NCBI RefSeq assembly: GCF_036320965.1
Contig: NC_092231.1
Span: forward strand, 30,550,199-30,614,198
Direction of reading: 5' to 3'
DNA length: 64,000 bases
Source: Panulirus ornatus
Taxonomy: Eukaryota; Arthropoda; Malacostraca; Decapoda; Palinuridae
The position numbers and the translations under genes were made by a program. Position 1 is the first letter of the stretch; the number at the start of each line of letters is the position of its first letter. Positions 11,571 through 23,003 of this stretch are shown here, piece after piece. The notes under the pieces are model-generated. The model did not search any database. It saw only the letters and a program-made list of their open reading frames with translations, and was not told the DNA's origin.

Positions 11571-12924
11571 ACATTTAAGCAGGATTATTAGGTAGAAGCA
11601 GTAGTTAGAAATAGTCAGTAGGAATATTAGATAGGAGCCTCTGCAAACACTTCACTAGAGTTGTCCTCTGCCAGTAGTCTGTTAAGGGTGAGGCATTAAA
11701 GGCTAAAAAGTGGCAGTGGAGTTCTTTAGTTATGGAGATTTGTTGCTGTGGCCACCCATTTGAGGGAGTTCCAATTGGAACAGGCATCAGAGATATAGGT
11801 AGATAGTTTAGAGATGGGAACAGAGTTGAAAGGCTTTTGGTCCAACTAGTGTAATAGAGTAATTGCTAGTTTAAACCATTTTGAATGTAGTTTCACTTTA
11901 GGAATTTTCCATTCCTGTGGTGTATAGTTCAGTGTGATTAATATTTGTGTAATGGAAAGAGAGTTTTATCCTCATTTTTCCTAATCTCTCAGTTTTGTAT
12001 ATATACGTACCTTATCTTTACTCATGTGTTTCTTTGTGCACACAAACACCCCAGTCTAAGCCAGTTATTCAGTTATCAACCAGGCTTGAAGGAAGGATGA
12101 ACATTTGGGTTGGTTGTTTTCTGACTGCCTTTCCCAGCATTCGAAACCATGTAGGTCATGACCCCAGGTGGGCCCACGTCAGCTCATGGTCAGAAATGTT
12201 AACTACTACACAATAGAGGCCTGTCAGGTCAACCACTGTATACATAACTTGGGACTTTTAATGTACTGTAGAATCATGTTAAAATCAAGATTGCTCTCTG
12301 CCCATGAGTTATCATTTAGGGTTTTGAGAGATAGATACTAGCCATCTGTTTTATGAAAAAAAAATCCTTTGTTTTAGTGCATTTGGGTTAGGATATAGCT
12401 CTAGATATATACCAAAAAGTTTGTGTAGTATCAAATTGCACTATATAGTGACATTCATATGAATAAGGGATTAAGAACTATAGGGAAAAAAAGATATATA
12501 CTCAAAAGTCATTGAAACTGTGTACCTATGATACTCAAAACATTATCCTAGTCCAAGTAGTGAAAATAGTATACATTGAATACAGAAATTTTTTCCCATA
12601 TTCTTTTTGAATATGTTGATAATTCTTAGTTTATCCATTCGATAAGAACATACTGAAGAGAATTATATATAGGAATGATATATAGAATACAGTTTACTAT
12701 TTACCTTATTACACCCATCCTTAGCTTTACATAGGGGTAATTTTTTGCGAAAATGTCATACAGAGAGAAATTGCTTGTACTGAACCAATAACCATACAGA
12801 GACAATTGAAGTTTTGGCACTCTTTCTACCTCATACACCTGCATCGTACTGAATTTTGACTGCATAGAAGATTTCTTGCAGAATAGTGACATTGTATACA
12901 GTCATCTTGCATTAAGGGAGAGTT

Positions 12925-13544
12925 GGGTGTAATAAAAAGAGTGTGGTTAAGAGAGCTGAACAGGGTGTGTTGAAATGGTTTGGACATATGGAGAGAATGA
13001 GTGAGGAAAGGTTGACAAAGAGAATATATGTGTCAGAGGTGGAGGGGACAAGGAGAAGTGGGAGACCAAATTGGAGGTGGAAAGATGGAATGAAAAAGAT
13101 TTTGAGCAATCAGGGCCTAAACATTGAAGCTGTGAGCGGCATGTAAGGAATAGAGTGAAATGGAAGATTTGGTATACTGGGGTCAAAGTACTGTCAATGG
13201 AGTGAACCAGGGCATGTGAAGCATCTGGGGTAAACCATGGAAAGGTTTGTGGGGCATTGATGTGGATAGGGAGCTGAGGTTTCGTTGCATTACACATTTC
13301 AGCTAGAGACTGATTGTGAATGAATGTGGCCTTTTTTGTTTATTTTCCTGGCACTGCCTCGCTGATGCAGGGGGTGGCGATGCTGTTTTCTGTGGGATGG
13401 GGTTGCGCAGGGAATGAATTAAGGCAAGCAAGTGTGAATATGTACGTTTATAAATGTGTGTGTAAAGATATGTATGTATGGTTGTATATGTTGATGTATA
13501 TACCTATATGTATGAATATGTACGTGTATTCGGGTTTTGTATGT
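12925..13544 (+). mobile_element. RTE-A 3' fragment with a variant 3' UTR
   Basis: Plus-strand coding begins near 12925 and includes VLKWFGHMERMSEERLTKR and GRPNWRWKDG (ORF 12943-13146), the C-terminal part of RTE-A. The following 3' UTR diverges: it carries a segment around 13345-13450 (GCTGTTTTCTGTGGGATGGG) not found in the standard long 3' UTR but repeated in inverse orientation at 18258-18415. This marks an older subfamily. Confidence 0.8.
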
Positions 13545-13611
13545 GTTATTATTTTGTTATCCTTGATCGCAGTTTCCCGCGTCAGCAAGGTAGTGCCAGG
13601 AAACAGACACA
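13545..13611 (-). mobile_element. RTE-A 3' terminal fragment
   Basis: About 65 bp matching the complement of the RTE-A 3' end (stem-loop region, TTTCCCGCGTCAGCAAGGTAG) in decayed form. It directly precedes the plus-strand SINE-like segment. Confidence 0.7.
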
Positions 13612-13758
13612 ATTTTTTTTTTCTTTTTATCTTTCCAAAAGAAGGAACAGAGAACGAGGCCAAGTGAGGATATTCCCTCAGAGGCCCAGTCCTCTGTTCT
13701 TAACGCTACCTTGCTAATGCGGGAAATGGCGAATAGTTTGAAAGAAAGAAATATATTT
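13612..13758 (+). mobile_element. SINE-like element, 5'-truncated
   Basis: This matches the second half of the SINE-like element seen whole at 35400-35648 and 38109-38340. It has the T-run, the CCAAAAGAAGGAACAGAG block, the CCTCTGTTCTTAACGCTACC block, then GCGGGAAATGGCGAATAGT and a GAAAGAAAG tail. The first half is missing. Once the later minus-strand LINE (13759-15147) is removed, its tail would abut plus-strand RTE-A sequence at 15156. Confidence 0.85.
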
Positions 13759-15147
13759 TATTTTTATTTATTTTGCTTTATCGCTGTCTCCCGCGTTTGC
13801 GAGGTAGCGCAAGGAAACAGACGAAAGAAATGGCCCAACCCAACCCCATACACATGTATATACATACACGTCCACACACGCAAATATACATACCTATACA
13901 TCTCAATGTACACATATATATACACACACAGACACACATATATACCCATGCACACAATTCACACTGTCTGCCTTTATTCATTCCCATCGCCACCTCGCCA
14001 CACATGGAATACCATCCCCCTCCCCCCTCATGTGTGCGAGGTAGCGCTAGGAAAAGACAACAAAGGCCCCGTTCATTCACACTCAGTCTCTAGCTGTCAA
14101 TCAATAATGCCCGAAACCACAGCTCCCTTTCCACATCCAGGCCCCACACAACTTTCCATGGTTTACCCCAGACGCTTCACATGCCCTGATTCAATCCACT
14201 GACAGCACGTCAACCCCGGTATACCACATTGATCCAATTCACTCTATTCCTTGCCCGCCTTTCACCCCCCTACATGTTCAGGCCCCGATCACTCAAAATC
14301 TTTTTCACTCCATCTTTCCACCTCCAATTTGGTCTCCCACTTCTCCTCATTCCCTCGACCTCTGACACATATATGCTCTTGGTTAATCTTTCCTCACTCA
14401 TTCTCTACATGTGACCAAACCATTTCAAAACACCCTCTTCTGCTCTCTCAACCACGCTCTTTTTATTTCGACACATCTCTCTTACCCTTACATTACTTAC
14501 TCGATCAAACCACCTCACACCACATATTGTTCTCAAACATCTCATTTCCAGCACATCCACCCTTCTGCGCACAACTCTATCCATAGCCCACGCCTCGCAG
14601 CCATACAGCATTGTTGGAACCACTATTCCTTCAAACATACCCATTTTTGCTTTCTGAGATAATGTTCTCGACTTCCAAACATTCTTGAAGGCTATCAGAA
14701 TTTTCGCCCCCTACCCCGCCCTATGATTCACTTCCGCTTCCATGGTTCCATCCGCTGCCAGATCCACTCCCAGATATCTAAAACACTTCACTTCCTCCAG
14801 TTTTTCTCCATTCAAACTTACCTCCCAATTGACTTGACCCTCAACCCTACTGTACCTAATAAAGTTGCTCTTTTTCACATTTACTCTTAACTTTCTTCTT
14901 TCACACACTTTACCAAACTCATTCACCAGCTTCTGCAGTTTCTCGCATAAATCAGCCTACAGTGCTGTATCATCAGCAAACAACAACTGACTCACTTCCC
15001 AAGATCTCTCATCCACAACAGACTTCATACTTGCCCCTCTTTCCAAAACTCTTGCATTCACCTCCCTAACAACCCCATCCATAAACAAATTAAACTACCA
15101 TGGAGACATCACACACCCCTGCCGCAAACCTACATTCACTGAGAACC
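13759..15147 (-). mobile_element. RTE-A LINE, 5'-truncated, long-3'UTR type
   Basis: The 3' stem-loop and long 3' UTR lie at the left. Coding pieces follow at 14405-14644 (MGMFEGIVVPTMLYGCEAW, KWFGHM) and 14711-14926 (FRYLGVDLAADGTM). The copy stops in reverse transcriptase near the FSVNVGLRQG block. A stop replaces a residue after FADD (near 14955), and other lesions are present. The 8-bp repeat ATATATTT at 13751-13758 and 15148-15155 is a possible but AT-rich target-site duplication. Confidence 0.85.
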
Positions 15148-15155
15148 ATATATTT

Positions 15156-17878
15156 ATATATGTAAGAAAGTAAATTCTAGATTGATATGGGTAAAACTGA
15201 AGGTGGATGGAGAGAGATGGGTGATTATTGGTGCCTATGCACCTGGGCATGAGAAGGAAGATCATGAGAGGCAAGTGTTTTGGGAGCAGCTGAATGAGTG
15301 TGTTTGTGGTTTTGATGCACGAGACCGGGTTATAATGATGGGTGATTTGAATGCAAAGGTGAGTAATGTGGCAGTTGAGGGAATAATTGGTATACATGGG
15401 GTGTTCAGTGTTGTAAATGGAAATAGTGAAGAGCTTGTAGATTTATGTGCTGAAAAAGGACTGGTGATTGGGAATACCTGGTTTAGAAAGTGAGATATAC
15501 ATAAGTCTAAGTATTTTAGTAGGAGAGATGGCCAGAGAGCGTTATTGGATTACGTGTTAATTGATAGGTGCGCGAAAGAGAGACTTTTGGATGTTGATGT
15601 GCTGAGAGGTGCAACTGGAGGGATGTTTGATCATTATCTTGTGGAGACGAAGGTGAAGATTTGTATGGGTTTTCAGAAAAGAAGAGAGAATGTTGGGGTG
15701 AAGAGAGTGGTGAGAGTAAGTGAGCTTGGGAAGGAGACTTGTGTGAGGAAGTACCAGGAGAGACTGAGTACAGAATGGAAAAAGGTGAGAACAAAGGAGG
15801 TAAGGGGAGTGGGGGAGAAATGTGATGTATTTAGGGAAGCAGTGATGGCTTGCGCAAAAGATGCTTGTGGCATGAGAAGCGTGGGAGGTGGGTTGATTAG
15901 AAAGGGTAGTGAGTGGTGGGATGAAAAAGTAAGATTATTAGTGAAAGAGAAGAGAGAGGCATTTGGACAATTTTTGCAGGGAAAAAATGCAAATGAGTGG
16001 GAGATGTATAAAAGAAAGAGGCAGGAGGTCAAGAGAAAGGTGCAAGTGGTGAAAAAGAGGACAAATGAGAGTTGGGGTGAGACAGTAGCATTAAATTTTA
16101 GGGAGAATAAAAAGATGTTTTGAAAGGAGGTAAATAAAGTGCATAACACAAGGGAGCAAATGGGAACTTCATTGAAGGGGGCTAATGGGGAGGTGATAAC
16201 AAGTAGTGATGATGTGAGAAGGAGATGGAGTGAGTATTTTGAAGGTTTGTTGAATGTGTTTGATGATAGAGTGGCAGATATAGGGTGTTTTGGTCGAGGT
16301 GGTGTGCAAAGTGAGAGGGTTTGGGAGAATGATTTGGTAAACAGAGAAGAGGTGGAAAAAGCTTTGTGGAAGATGAAAGCTGGCAAGGCAGCGGGTTTGG
16401 ATTGTATTGCAGTGGAATTTTTTAAAAAAAAGGGGGTGAATGTATTGTTGACTGGTTGGTAAGGTTATTTAATGTATGTATGACGCATAGTGAGGTGCTT
16501 GAGGATTCATAGAATATTTGCATAGTGCCATTGTACAAAGGCAAAGGGGGATAAAAGTGAGTGCTCAAATTACAGAGGTATAAGTTTGTTGAGTATTCCT
16601 GTTAAATTAAATGAGAGGGTATTGATTGAGAGGGTGAAGGCATGTACAGAGCATCAGATTTGGGAAGAGCAGTGTGGTTTCAGAAGTGGTAGATGATGTG
16701 TGGATCAGGTGTTTGCTTTGAAGAATGTATGTGAGAAATACTTAGAAAAGCAAATGTTTTTGTATGTAGCATTTATGTATCTGGAGAAGGGATATGATAG
16801 AGTTGATAGAGATGCTCTATGGAAGGCATTGATGATATATGGTGCTGGAGGTAAGTTGTTAGAAGCAGTGAGAAGCTTTTATCGAGGATATAAGGCATGT
16901 GTACGTGTAGGAAGAGAGGTAATTGATTGGTTCTCAGTGAATATTGGTTTGTGGCAGGGGTGCGTAGTGTCTCCATGGTTGTTTAATTTGTTAATGGATG
17001 GGATTGTTAGGGAGGTGAATGCAAGAGTTTTGGAAAGAGGGGCAAGTATGCAGTCTGTTGTGGATGAGAGAGCTTGGGAAGTGAGTCAGTTGTTGTTCAC
17101 TGATGATACAGTGCTGGTGGCTGATTCATATGAGAAACTGCAGAAGCTGGTGACTGATTTTGGTGGGTTGTGTGAAAGAAGAAAGCTGAGAGGAATTATG
17201 AATAAGAGCAAGGTTATTAGGTACAGTAGGGTTGAGGGACAAGTCAGTTGGGAGGTAAGTTTGAATGAGAAAAACTGGAAGAAGTGAAGTGCTTTAGATA
17301 TCTGGGAGTGGATTTGGCAGTGGATGGAACCATGGAAGTAGAAGTGAATCATAGGTTGGGGAAGGGGGCAAAAGTTCTGTGAGCCTTGAAGAATGTGTGG
17401 AAGTCGAGAACATTATCTTGGAAAGCTAAAATGCATACCGGTATGTTTGAAGGAATAGTGGTTCCAACAGTGTTATATGGTTGCGAGGTGTGGGGTATAG
17501 ATAGAGTTGTGCAGAGGAGGGTGGATGTGCTGAAAAGGGAGCTGTGGTTTTGGTGCATTGTCCATGACAGCTAGAGACTGAGTGTGAATGAATATGGCAT
17601 TTGTTGTCTTTTCGTCGCACTACCTCACGCACAAGTAGGGGGAGGGGGCTGTTATTTCATGTGGTGGGATGATGATGCGAATGAATAAGGGCAGACAGTA
17701 TGAATTATGTACCTGTCTATATATGTATATGTCTGTGTGTGTGTGTATATATGTATATGTTGAGATGTATAGGTGTATATATGTGCGTGTGTGGACGTGT
17801 ATGTATATATATGTGTATGTGGGTGGGTTAGGCAATTCTTTCGTCTGTTTCCTTGCGCTACCTCGCTAACGCGGGAGA
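15156..17878 (+). mobile_element. RTE-A LINE, 5'-truncated, decayed
   Basis: This copy starts in the endonuclease (around VNSRLIWVKLKVDG), runs through GDLNAKVSN (ORF 15182-15493), the linker (15545-16123, 16139-16462) and reverse transcriptase (16700-17287, with the FADD block changed to FTDDTVLVAD). It then continues through the C-terminal region and a long 3' UTR to the terminal stem-loop near 17878. The FTDD change, stops and frameshifts make it inactive. The terminal bases AGCGACAAAG expected after GCGGGAGAC are missing, replaced by the next minus-strand fragment. Confidence 0.88.
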
Positions 17879-18257
17879 CTGCATACTTGCCCCTCTTTCA
17901 AAAACTCTTGCATTCACCTCCCTAACAACCCCATCCATAAGCAAATTAAACAACCATGGAGACATCATGCAACCCTACCGCAAACCAACATTCACTGAGA
18001 ACCAATCACTTTCCTCTTATCCTACATATACACATGCATTACATCCTCGATAAAAACTTTTCACTGCTTCTAACAACTTGCCTCCCACACCATATATTCA
18101 TAATACCTTCCACAGAGCATCTCTATCAACTCTATCAAATGCCTTCTCCAGATCCATAAATGCTACATACAAATCCATTTGCTTTTCTAAGTATTTCTCA
18201 CATACATTCTTCAAAGCAAACTCCTGATCCACACATCCTCTATCACTTCTGAAACCA
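17879..18257 (-). mobile_element. Internal RTE-A reverse transcriptase fragment
   Basis: Minus-strand coding from GFRSDRGCVDQ (right) through MDLEKAFDRVDRDALWKVL to VFERGASM-like sequence (left), lacking both ends of the element. Because retrotransposition normally retains the 3' end, this piece most likely arose by rearrangement. At its left joint it shares AGAC with the neighbouring element end. Confidence 0.8.
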
Positions 18258-18415
18258 CACATATTTATACATAAATACCAATGCACATAAATATACATAT
18301 TCATACTTTCTTGCCTTAATCCATTCCTGGTGCTACCCTACCCCACAGAAAACAACAGTACTATCCCACTTCAGTGAAGTAGCAACAGGAAAAAAAAAGC
18401 CTCATCTGTTCACAC
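18258..18415 (-). mobile_element. Fragment of the variant RTE-A 3' UTR
   Basis: The complement of this segment matches about 13345-13450, including TTTTCTGTGGGGTAGGGT and GGATTAAGGCAAGAAAGTATG. It defines the same older subfamily. In minus-strand order it precedes the reverse transcriptase fragment, so the two are not one collinear element. Confidence 0.65.
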
Positions 18416-18435
18416 TGTGAGTATGTGTGTGTGTT

Positions 18436-18656
18436 TTATCCCTGGGGACAAATGAGAAAGAATACTTCCCATGTACTCCTTGCACTTCACAAAAGGCGAC
18501 TACAAGGGGTGTAAGGGGGTAGTTAGAAATCCTCCCCTCCTGTTTCACTTTTCCAAAAGAAGAAACAGAGATGCGGGCTTGGCGAGGATTATCCCCTCCA
18601 AGTATCAGCCCTCTGTTCTTGACACTAATTTGCCAACATGGGAAATGGCAAATATA
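18436..18656 (+). mobile_element. SINE-like element, nearly full length
   Basis: The head TATCCCTGGGGACA is followed by the conserved AGAAAGAATACTTCCCA block, an AAGGCGACTA block, AAATCCTCCCCTCC, CCAAAAGAAGAAACAGAG, then CCCTCTGTTCTTGACAC and GGGAAATGGCAAATATATATG. It is more diverged than the copies at 35.4 and 38.1 kb. It runs directly into plus-strand RTE-A coding sequence at 18659. Confidence 0.85.
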
Positions 18657-18658
18657 TA

Positions 18659-20725
18659 TGGGTAGTAAGTGGTGGGATGAAGAAGTAAAGTTGTTAGTGA
18701 AAGAGAAAAGAAAGGCATTTAGGGAGAATAAACAGATGTTTTGGAAGGAGTTAAAAAGCATGCATAAGACCTGTGAACAAGTTGGAACAATGGTGAAGGA
18801 GGAAAGTGGGGAAGGATTAACCTCAAGGGATGGAGTGAGAAGGAGATATAGCGAGCATTTTGAAGGTTTGCTGAATGTGTTTAATGATAGACTGGCAGAT
18901 ATAGTGTGTTTTGGTCACCATGATGTGCGAAGTGCGAGGGTCAGGGAGAATGGTTTTGTTAGGAGAGAAGATTTAATGAAAGCTTTGCGAAAGATAAAAT
19001 CTGGAAAGGCAGCGGGTTTGGGTGGTATTGCTGTGGAGTTTATTGAAAAAGGGAGTGACTGTGTTGTTCATTGGATTGTAAGGATATTCACTGTAAGTAT
19101 GGATCATGGTGAAGTGCCTGAGGATTGGCAGAATGCAGGTATAGTGCCACTGTAAAAAGGCAAAGGGGATAAAGGTGAGTGTTCAAACTACGGAGGCATA
19201 AGTTTGTTGAGCATTCCTGGGAAATTATATGGGATGGTATTGAGTGGGTGAAGGCATGTACAAAGCATCATATTGCGGAAGAGCGATGTGGCTTTAGAAG
19301 TGGTAGAGGATGTGTGGATCAGGTGTTTGCTTTGAAAAATGTGAGTGAAAAATACTTAGAAAAACAGATGTATTTGTATGTAGCATTTATGGATCTGGAG
19401 AAGGCATATGATAGAGTTGATAGAGGTTCTCTGTGGAAGGTATTAAGAGTATGTGGTGTGGGAGGTAAGTTTTTAGAAGCAGTGAAAGGTTTTTATCAAT
19501 GATGTAAGGCATGTGTACAAGTAGGAAGAGAGGAAAGTGATTGGTTCCCGGTGATTGTTGGTTTGCGGCAGGGTTGTGTGATGTCTCCATGGTTGTATAA
19601 TTTGTTTATGGATGGGATGGTTAGGGAGGTGAATGCAAGAGTTTTAGAGAGAGGGGCAAGTATGGAGTCGGTTGTGGATGAGAGGGCTTGGGAAGTGAGT
19701 CAGTTGTTGTTCGCTGATGATAAAGTGCTAGTGGCTGAATCAGGTGAGAAACTGCAGAAGTTGGTAACTGAGTTTGGTAAAGTGCAGGAAAGAAGAAAGC
19801 TGAGAGTAAATGAGAATAAGAGCAAGGTTATTAGGTTCAGTAGTGTCGAGGGACAAGGTAATTTAGGAGGTAAGTTTGAATGGAGAAAAACTGGAAGTTA
19901 AATGGTTTAGATATCTGGAAGTGGATTTATTAGCGAATAGAACCATGGAAGTGAGTCACAGGTTGGGGGAGGGGGCAAAGGTTCTGAGAGCATTGAAGAA
20001 TGTGTGGAAGGCGAGAACATTATCTTGGAGAGCAAAAATGGGTATGTTTGAATGAATAGTGGCTCCGACAATGTTATGTGGTTGGGAGGCGTGGGCTATA
20101 GATAGGATTGTGCAGAGAAGGGTGGATGTGTTGAAAATGAGATGTTTGAAGACAATATGTGGTGTGAGGTGGTTTGATCGCGTAAGTAATGAAAGGGTAT
20201 GAGAGATGTGTGGTAATAAAAAGAGTGTGGTTGAGAGAGCAGAAGAGGGTGTGTTGAAATGGTTTGGTCACATGGAGAGAATGAGTGAGGAAAGATTGAC
20301 AAAGAGGATATATGTATCGGAGGTGGAGGGAACAAGAAGTGGGAGACCAAATTGGAGGTGGAAAGATGGAGTGAAAAAGATTTTGAGTGATCGGGGCCTG
20401 AACATACAGGAGGAAGAGAGGCGTGCAAGGAATAGAGTGAATTGGAACGATATGGTATACCGGGGTTGACGTGCTGTGAATGGATTGAACCAGGGCATGT
20501 GAAGCGTCTGGGGTAAACCATGGAAAGGTGTGTGGGGCCTGGATGTGGAAAGGGAGCTGTGGTTTTTATGCATTACACATGACAGTGAGAGACTGAGTGT
20601 GTGAACGAATGTAGCCTTTGTTGTCTTTACCTAGTGCTACCTTGCGCATGTATTAGGGGAGGGGGGTGTGATTTCTTGTGTGGTGGTGTAGCGACGGAAT
20701 GGATGAAGGCAGCAAGTATGAATAT
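18659..20725 (+). mobile_element. RTE-A LINE, left part of a copy interrupted by a later LINE
   Basis: This 5'-truncated copy begins in the linker (GSKWWDEEVKLLVKEKRKAF). It has an internal deletion joining KAF directly to RENKQMFWKE, losing roughly 45 codons. Reverse transcriptase follows in pieces (18571-19155, 19179-19502, 19551-19901 with FADDKVLVAE), then C-terminal coding (20206-20469) and the first part of the long 3' UTR. The 3' UTR resumes at 22183 after a nested minus-strand insertion. Frameshifts, stops and the FADDK change make it inactive. Confidence 0.88.
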
Positions 20726-22182
20726 TTTTATTATTATTATTTTGCTTTGTCGCTGTCTCCCGCATTTGCGAGGTAGCGCAAGGAAACAGACGAAAGAAAT
20801 GGCCCAACCCACCCCCATATACAATGTATATACATACACAGTCCACACACGCAAATATACATACCTATACATCTCAATGTACACATATATATACATACAC
20901 AGACACATACATATATACCCATGCACACAATTCACACTGTCTGCCTTTATTCATTCCCATCGCCACCTCACCACACATGGAATACCATCCCCCTCCCCCT
21001 CATGTGTGCGAGGTAGCACTAGGAAAAGACAACAAAGGCCCCATTCGTTCACACTCAGTCTCTAGCTGTCATGCAATAATGCCCGAAACCACAGCTCCCT
21101 TTCCACATCCAGGCCCCACACAACTTTCCATGGTTTACCCCAGACGCTTTACATGCCCTGATTCAATCCACTGACAGCACGTCAACCCCGGTATACCACA
21201 TCGATCCAATTCACTCTATTCCTTGCCCTCCTTTCACCCTCCTGCATGTTCAGGCCCCGATCACACAAAATCTTTTTCACTCCATCTTTCCACGTCCAAT
21301 TTGGTCTTCCACTTCACCTCGTTCCCTCCACCTCCGACACATATATCCTCTCGGTCAATCTTTCCTCACTCATTCTCTCCATTTGCCCAAACCATTTCAA
21401 AACACCCTCTTCTGCTCTCTCAACCACGCTCTTTTTATTTCCACACATCTCTCTTACCCTTACATTACTTACTTGATCAAACCACCTCACACCACACATT
21501 GTCCTCAAACATCTCATTTCCAGCACATCCACCCTCCTGCGCACAACTCTATCCATAGCCCACGCCTCGCAACCATACAACATTGTTGGAACCACTATTC
21601 CTTCAAACATACCCATTTTTACTTTCCGAGATAATGTTCTCGACTTCCACACATTCTTCAAGGCTCCCAGAATTTTCGCCCCCTCCCCCACCGTATGATT
21701 CACTTCCGCTTCCATGGTTCCATCCGCTCCACTCCCAGATATCTATAACACTTTACTTCCTCCAGTTTTTCTCCATTCAAACTTACCTCCCAATTGACTT
21801 GACCCTCAACCCTACTGTACCTAATATCCTTTCTCTTATTCACATTTACTCTTAACTTTCTTCTTTCACACACTTTACCAAACTCAGTCACCAGCTTCTG
21901 CAGTTTCTCACATGAATCAGCCACCAGTGTTGTATCATCAGCGAACAACAACTGACTCACTTCCCAAGCTCTCTCATTCACAACAGACTTCATACTTGCC
22001 CCTCTTTCCAAAACTCTTGCATTCACCTCCCTAACAACCCCATCCATAAACAAATTAAACAACCATGGAGACATGACACACCCCTGCCGCAAACCTACAT
22101 TCACTGAGAACCAATCACTTTCCTCTCTCTCTACACGTACACATGCCTTACATCCTCGATAAAAACTTTTCACTGCTTCTAT
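20726..22182 (-). mobile_element. RTE-A LINE inserted in the 3' UTR of another RTE-A copy
   Basis: This minus-strand copy is 5'-truncated in reverse transcriptase (YRGCKACVRVEREESDWFSV, ORF 21700-22173, FADDTTLVAD). It runs through the C-terminal region (21314-21715) and a long 3' UTR to the terminal stem-loop near 20745-20780. It is flanked by the 10-bp direct repeat GTATGAATAT at 20716-20725 and 22183-22192. The host copy's 3' UTR reads continuously across the two flanks once the insert and one repeat are removed. A 9-bp loss in FRYLGVDLAADG is visible near 21728. Confidence 0.9.
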
Positions 22183-22345
22183 GTATGAATATGTACATGT
22201 TTATATTCATATATGTCTGTGTATGTACTCATTGAAATGCATGTGTATGTGTCTATGGATATATATGTGTATGTGGGTGGGTTGGGCCATTCTTTCGTCT
22301 GTTTTCTTGTGCTACCTCACTAGTGTGGCAGACAGTGACTAAGTA
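22183..22345 (+). mobile_element. RTE-A LINE, right part of the interrupted copy (3' end)
   Basis: This continues the 3' UTR of the 18659-20725 copy (GTATGAATATGTACATG onward) to a decayed terminal stem-loop (GGGCCATTCTTTCGTC, then GTGCTACCTCACTAG). The tail is rich in A and T (AATAATAAGGAAAAATATA). Confidence 0.85.
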
Positions 22346-22375
22346 TAATAATAAGGAAAAATATATGTAGAGAGA

Positions 22376-23003
22376 GAGAGAGGGAGAAATGTGTGGTAAT
22401 AAAAAGAGTGTTTGAGAGAGCAGATGAGGGTGTGTTGAAATGGTTTTAACACATGGATAGAATGAGTGAGGAAAGATCGACAAAGAGGATATATATGTCA
22501 GAGATGGAGGGAAGGAGAAGCAGGAGACCAAATTCGTGGTGGAAGGATGGAGTGAGAAGGATTTTTAGCGATTAGGGCCTGAACATACAGGAAGGTGAAA
22601 GGCTTGCAAAGAATAGAGTGAATTGGAACTATGTGGTATCCCGGGGTCGACGTGCTGTCAGTGGACTGAACCAGGGCATGTGAAGTGACGGGGGTAAACC
22701 ATGGAAATGTCTGTGGGGCCTGGATATGGAAAGGGAGGTGTGGTTCCAGTGCATTACACATGACAACTAGAGATTGAGTATGAGATAATGTGGCCTTTTT
22801 TTTGTCTTCCTGGTGCTAACTCATTGTTGGGAGGAAAGGGGGCTATTTCTTGTGTGGTGGGGTAGTGATGGGGATGGATGAAGGCAGCAAGTATGAATGT
22901 ATACATGTGTGTATATGTATATGTTTGTGTATGTATATTTTGATATGTATGTGTATGTATATTTGCGATTATGGGCATTTTTGTATATATATATGTATGT
23001 ATG
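22376..23003 (+). mobile_element. RTE-A C-terminal and 3' UTR fragment
   Basis: Decayed plus-strand sequence from the CGNKKSV block through RPN-W-KDG and into a long-type 3' UTR with the GGCCTGGATATGG and AAGGCAGCAAGTATG blocks. The terminal stem-loop is missing; the sequence passes straight into the 5' head of the next plus-strand copy at about 23004. Confidence 0.8.

Larger units (their letters stand above)
9793..12920. other. Unclassified stretch, no convincing gene
   Basis: About 3.1 kb of AT-rich DNA with only short ORFs in all frames. Visible items are a 30-bp tandem duplication (10863-10920), a dispersed-repeat segment near 11455-11570, homopolymer T runs (about 10000-10017), and an A-rich patch near 10960. 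None of the short ORFs shows a recognised motif or good splice boundaries. Host intron is the simplest reading. Confidence 0.5.

Noticed and set aside
13759..17878. Twin-priming (5' inversion) as the origin of the head-to-head LINE pair
   Set aside because: The plus-strand copy contains its own complete downstream part and 3' end, overlapping the region present in the minus-strand copy. Twin priming would give complementary, non-overlapping pieces.
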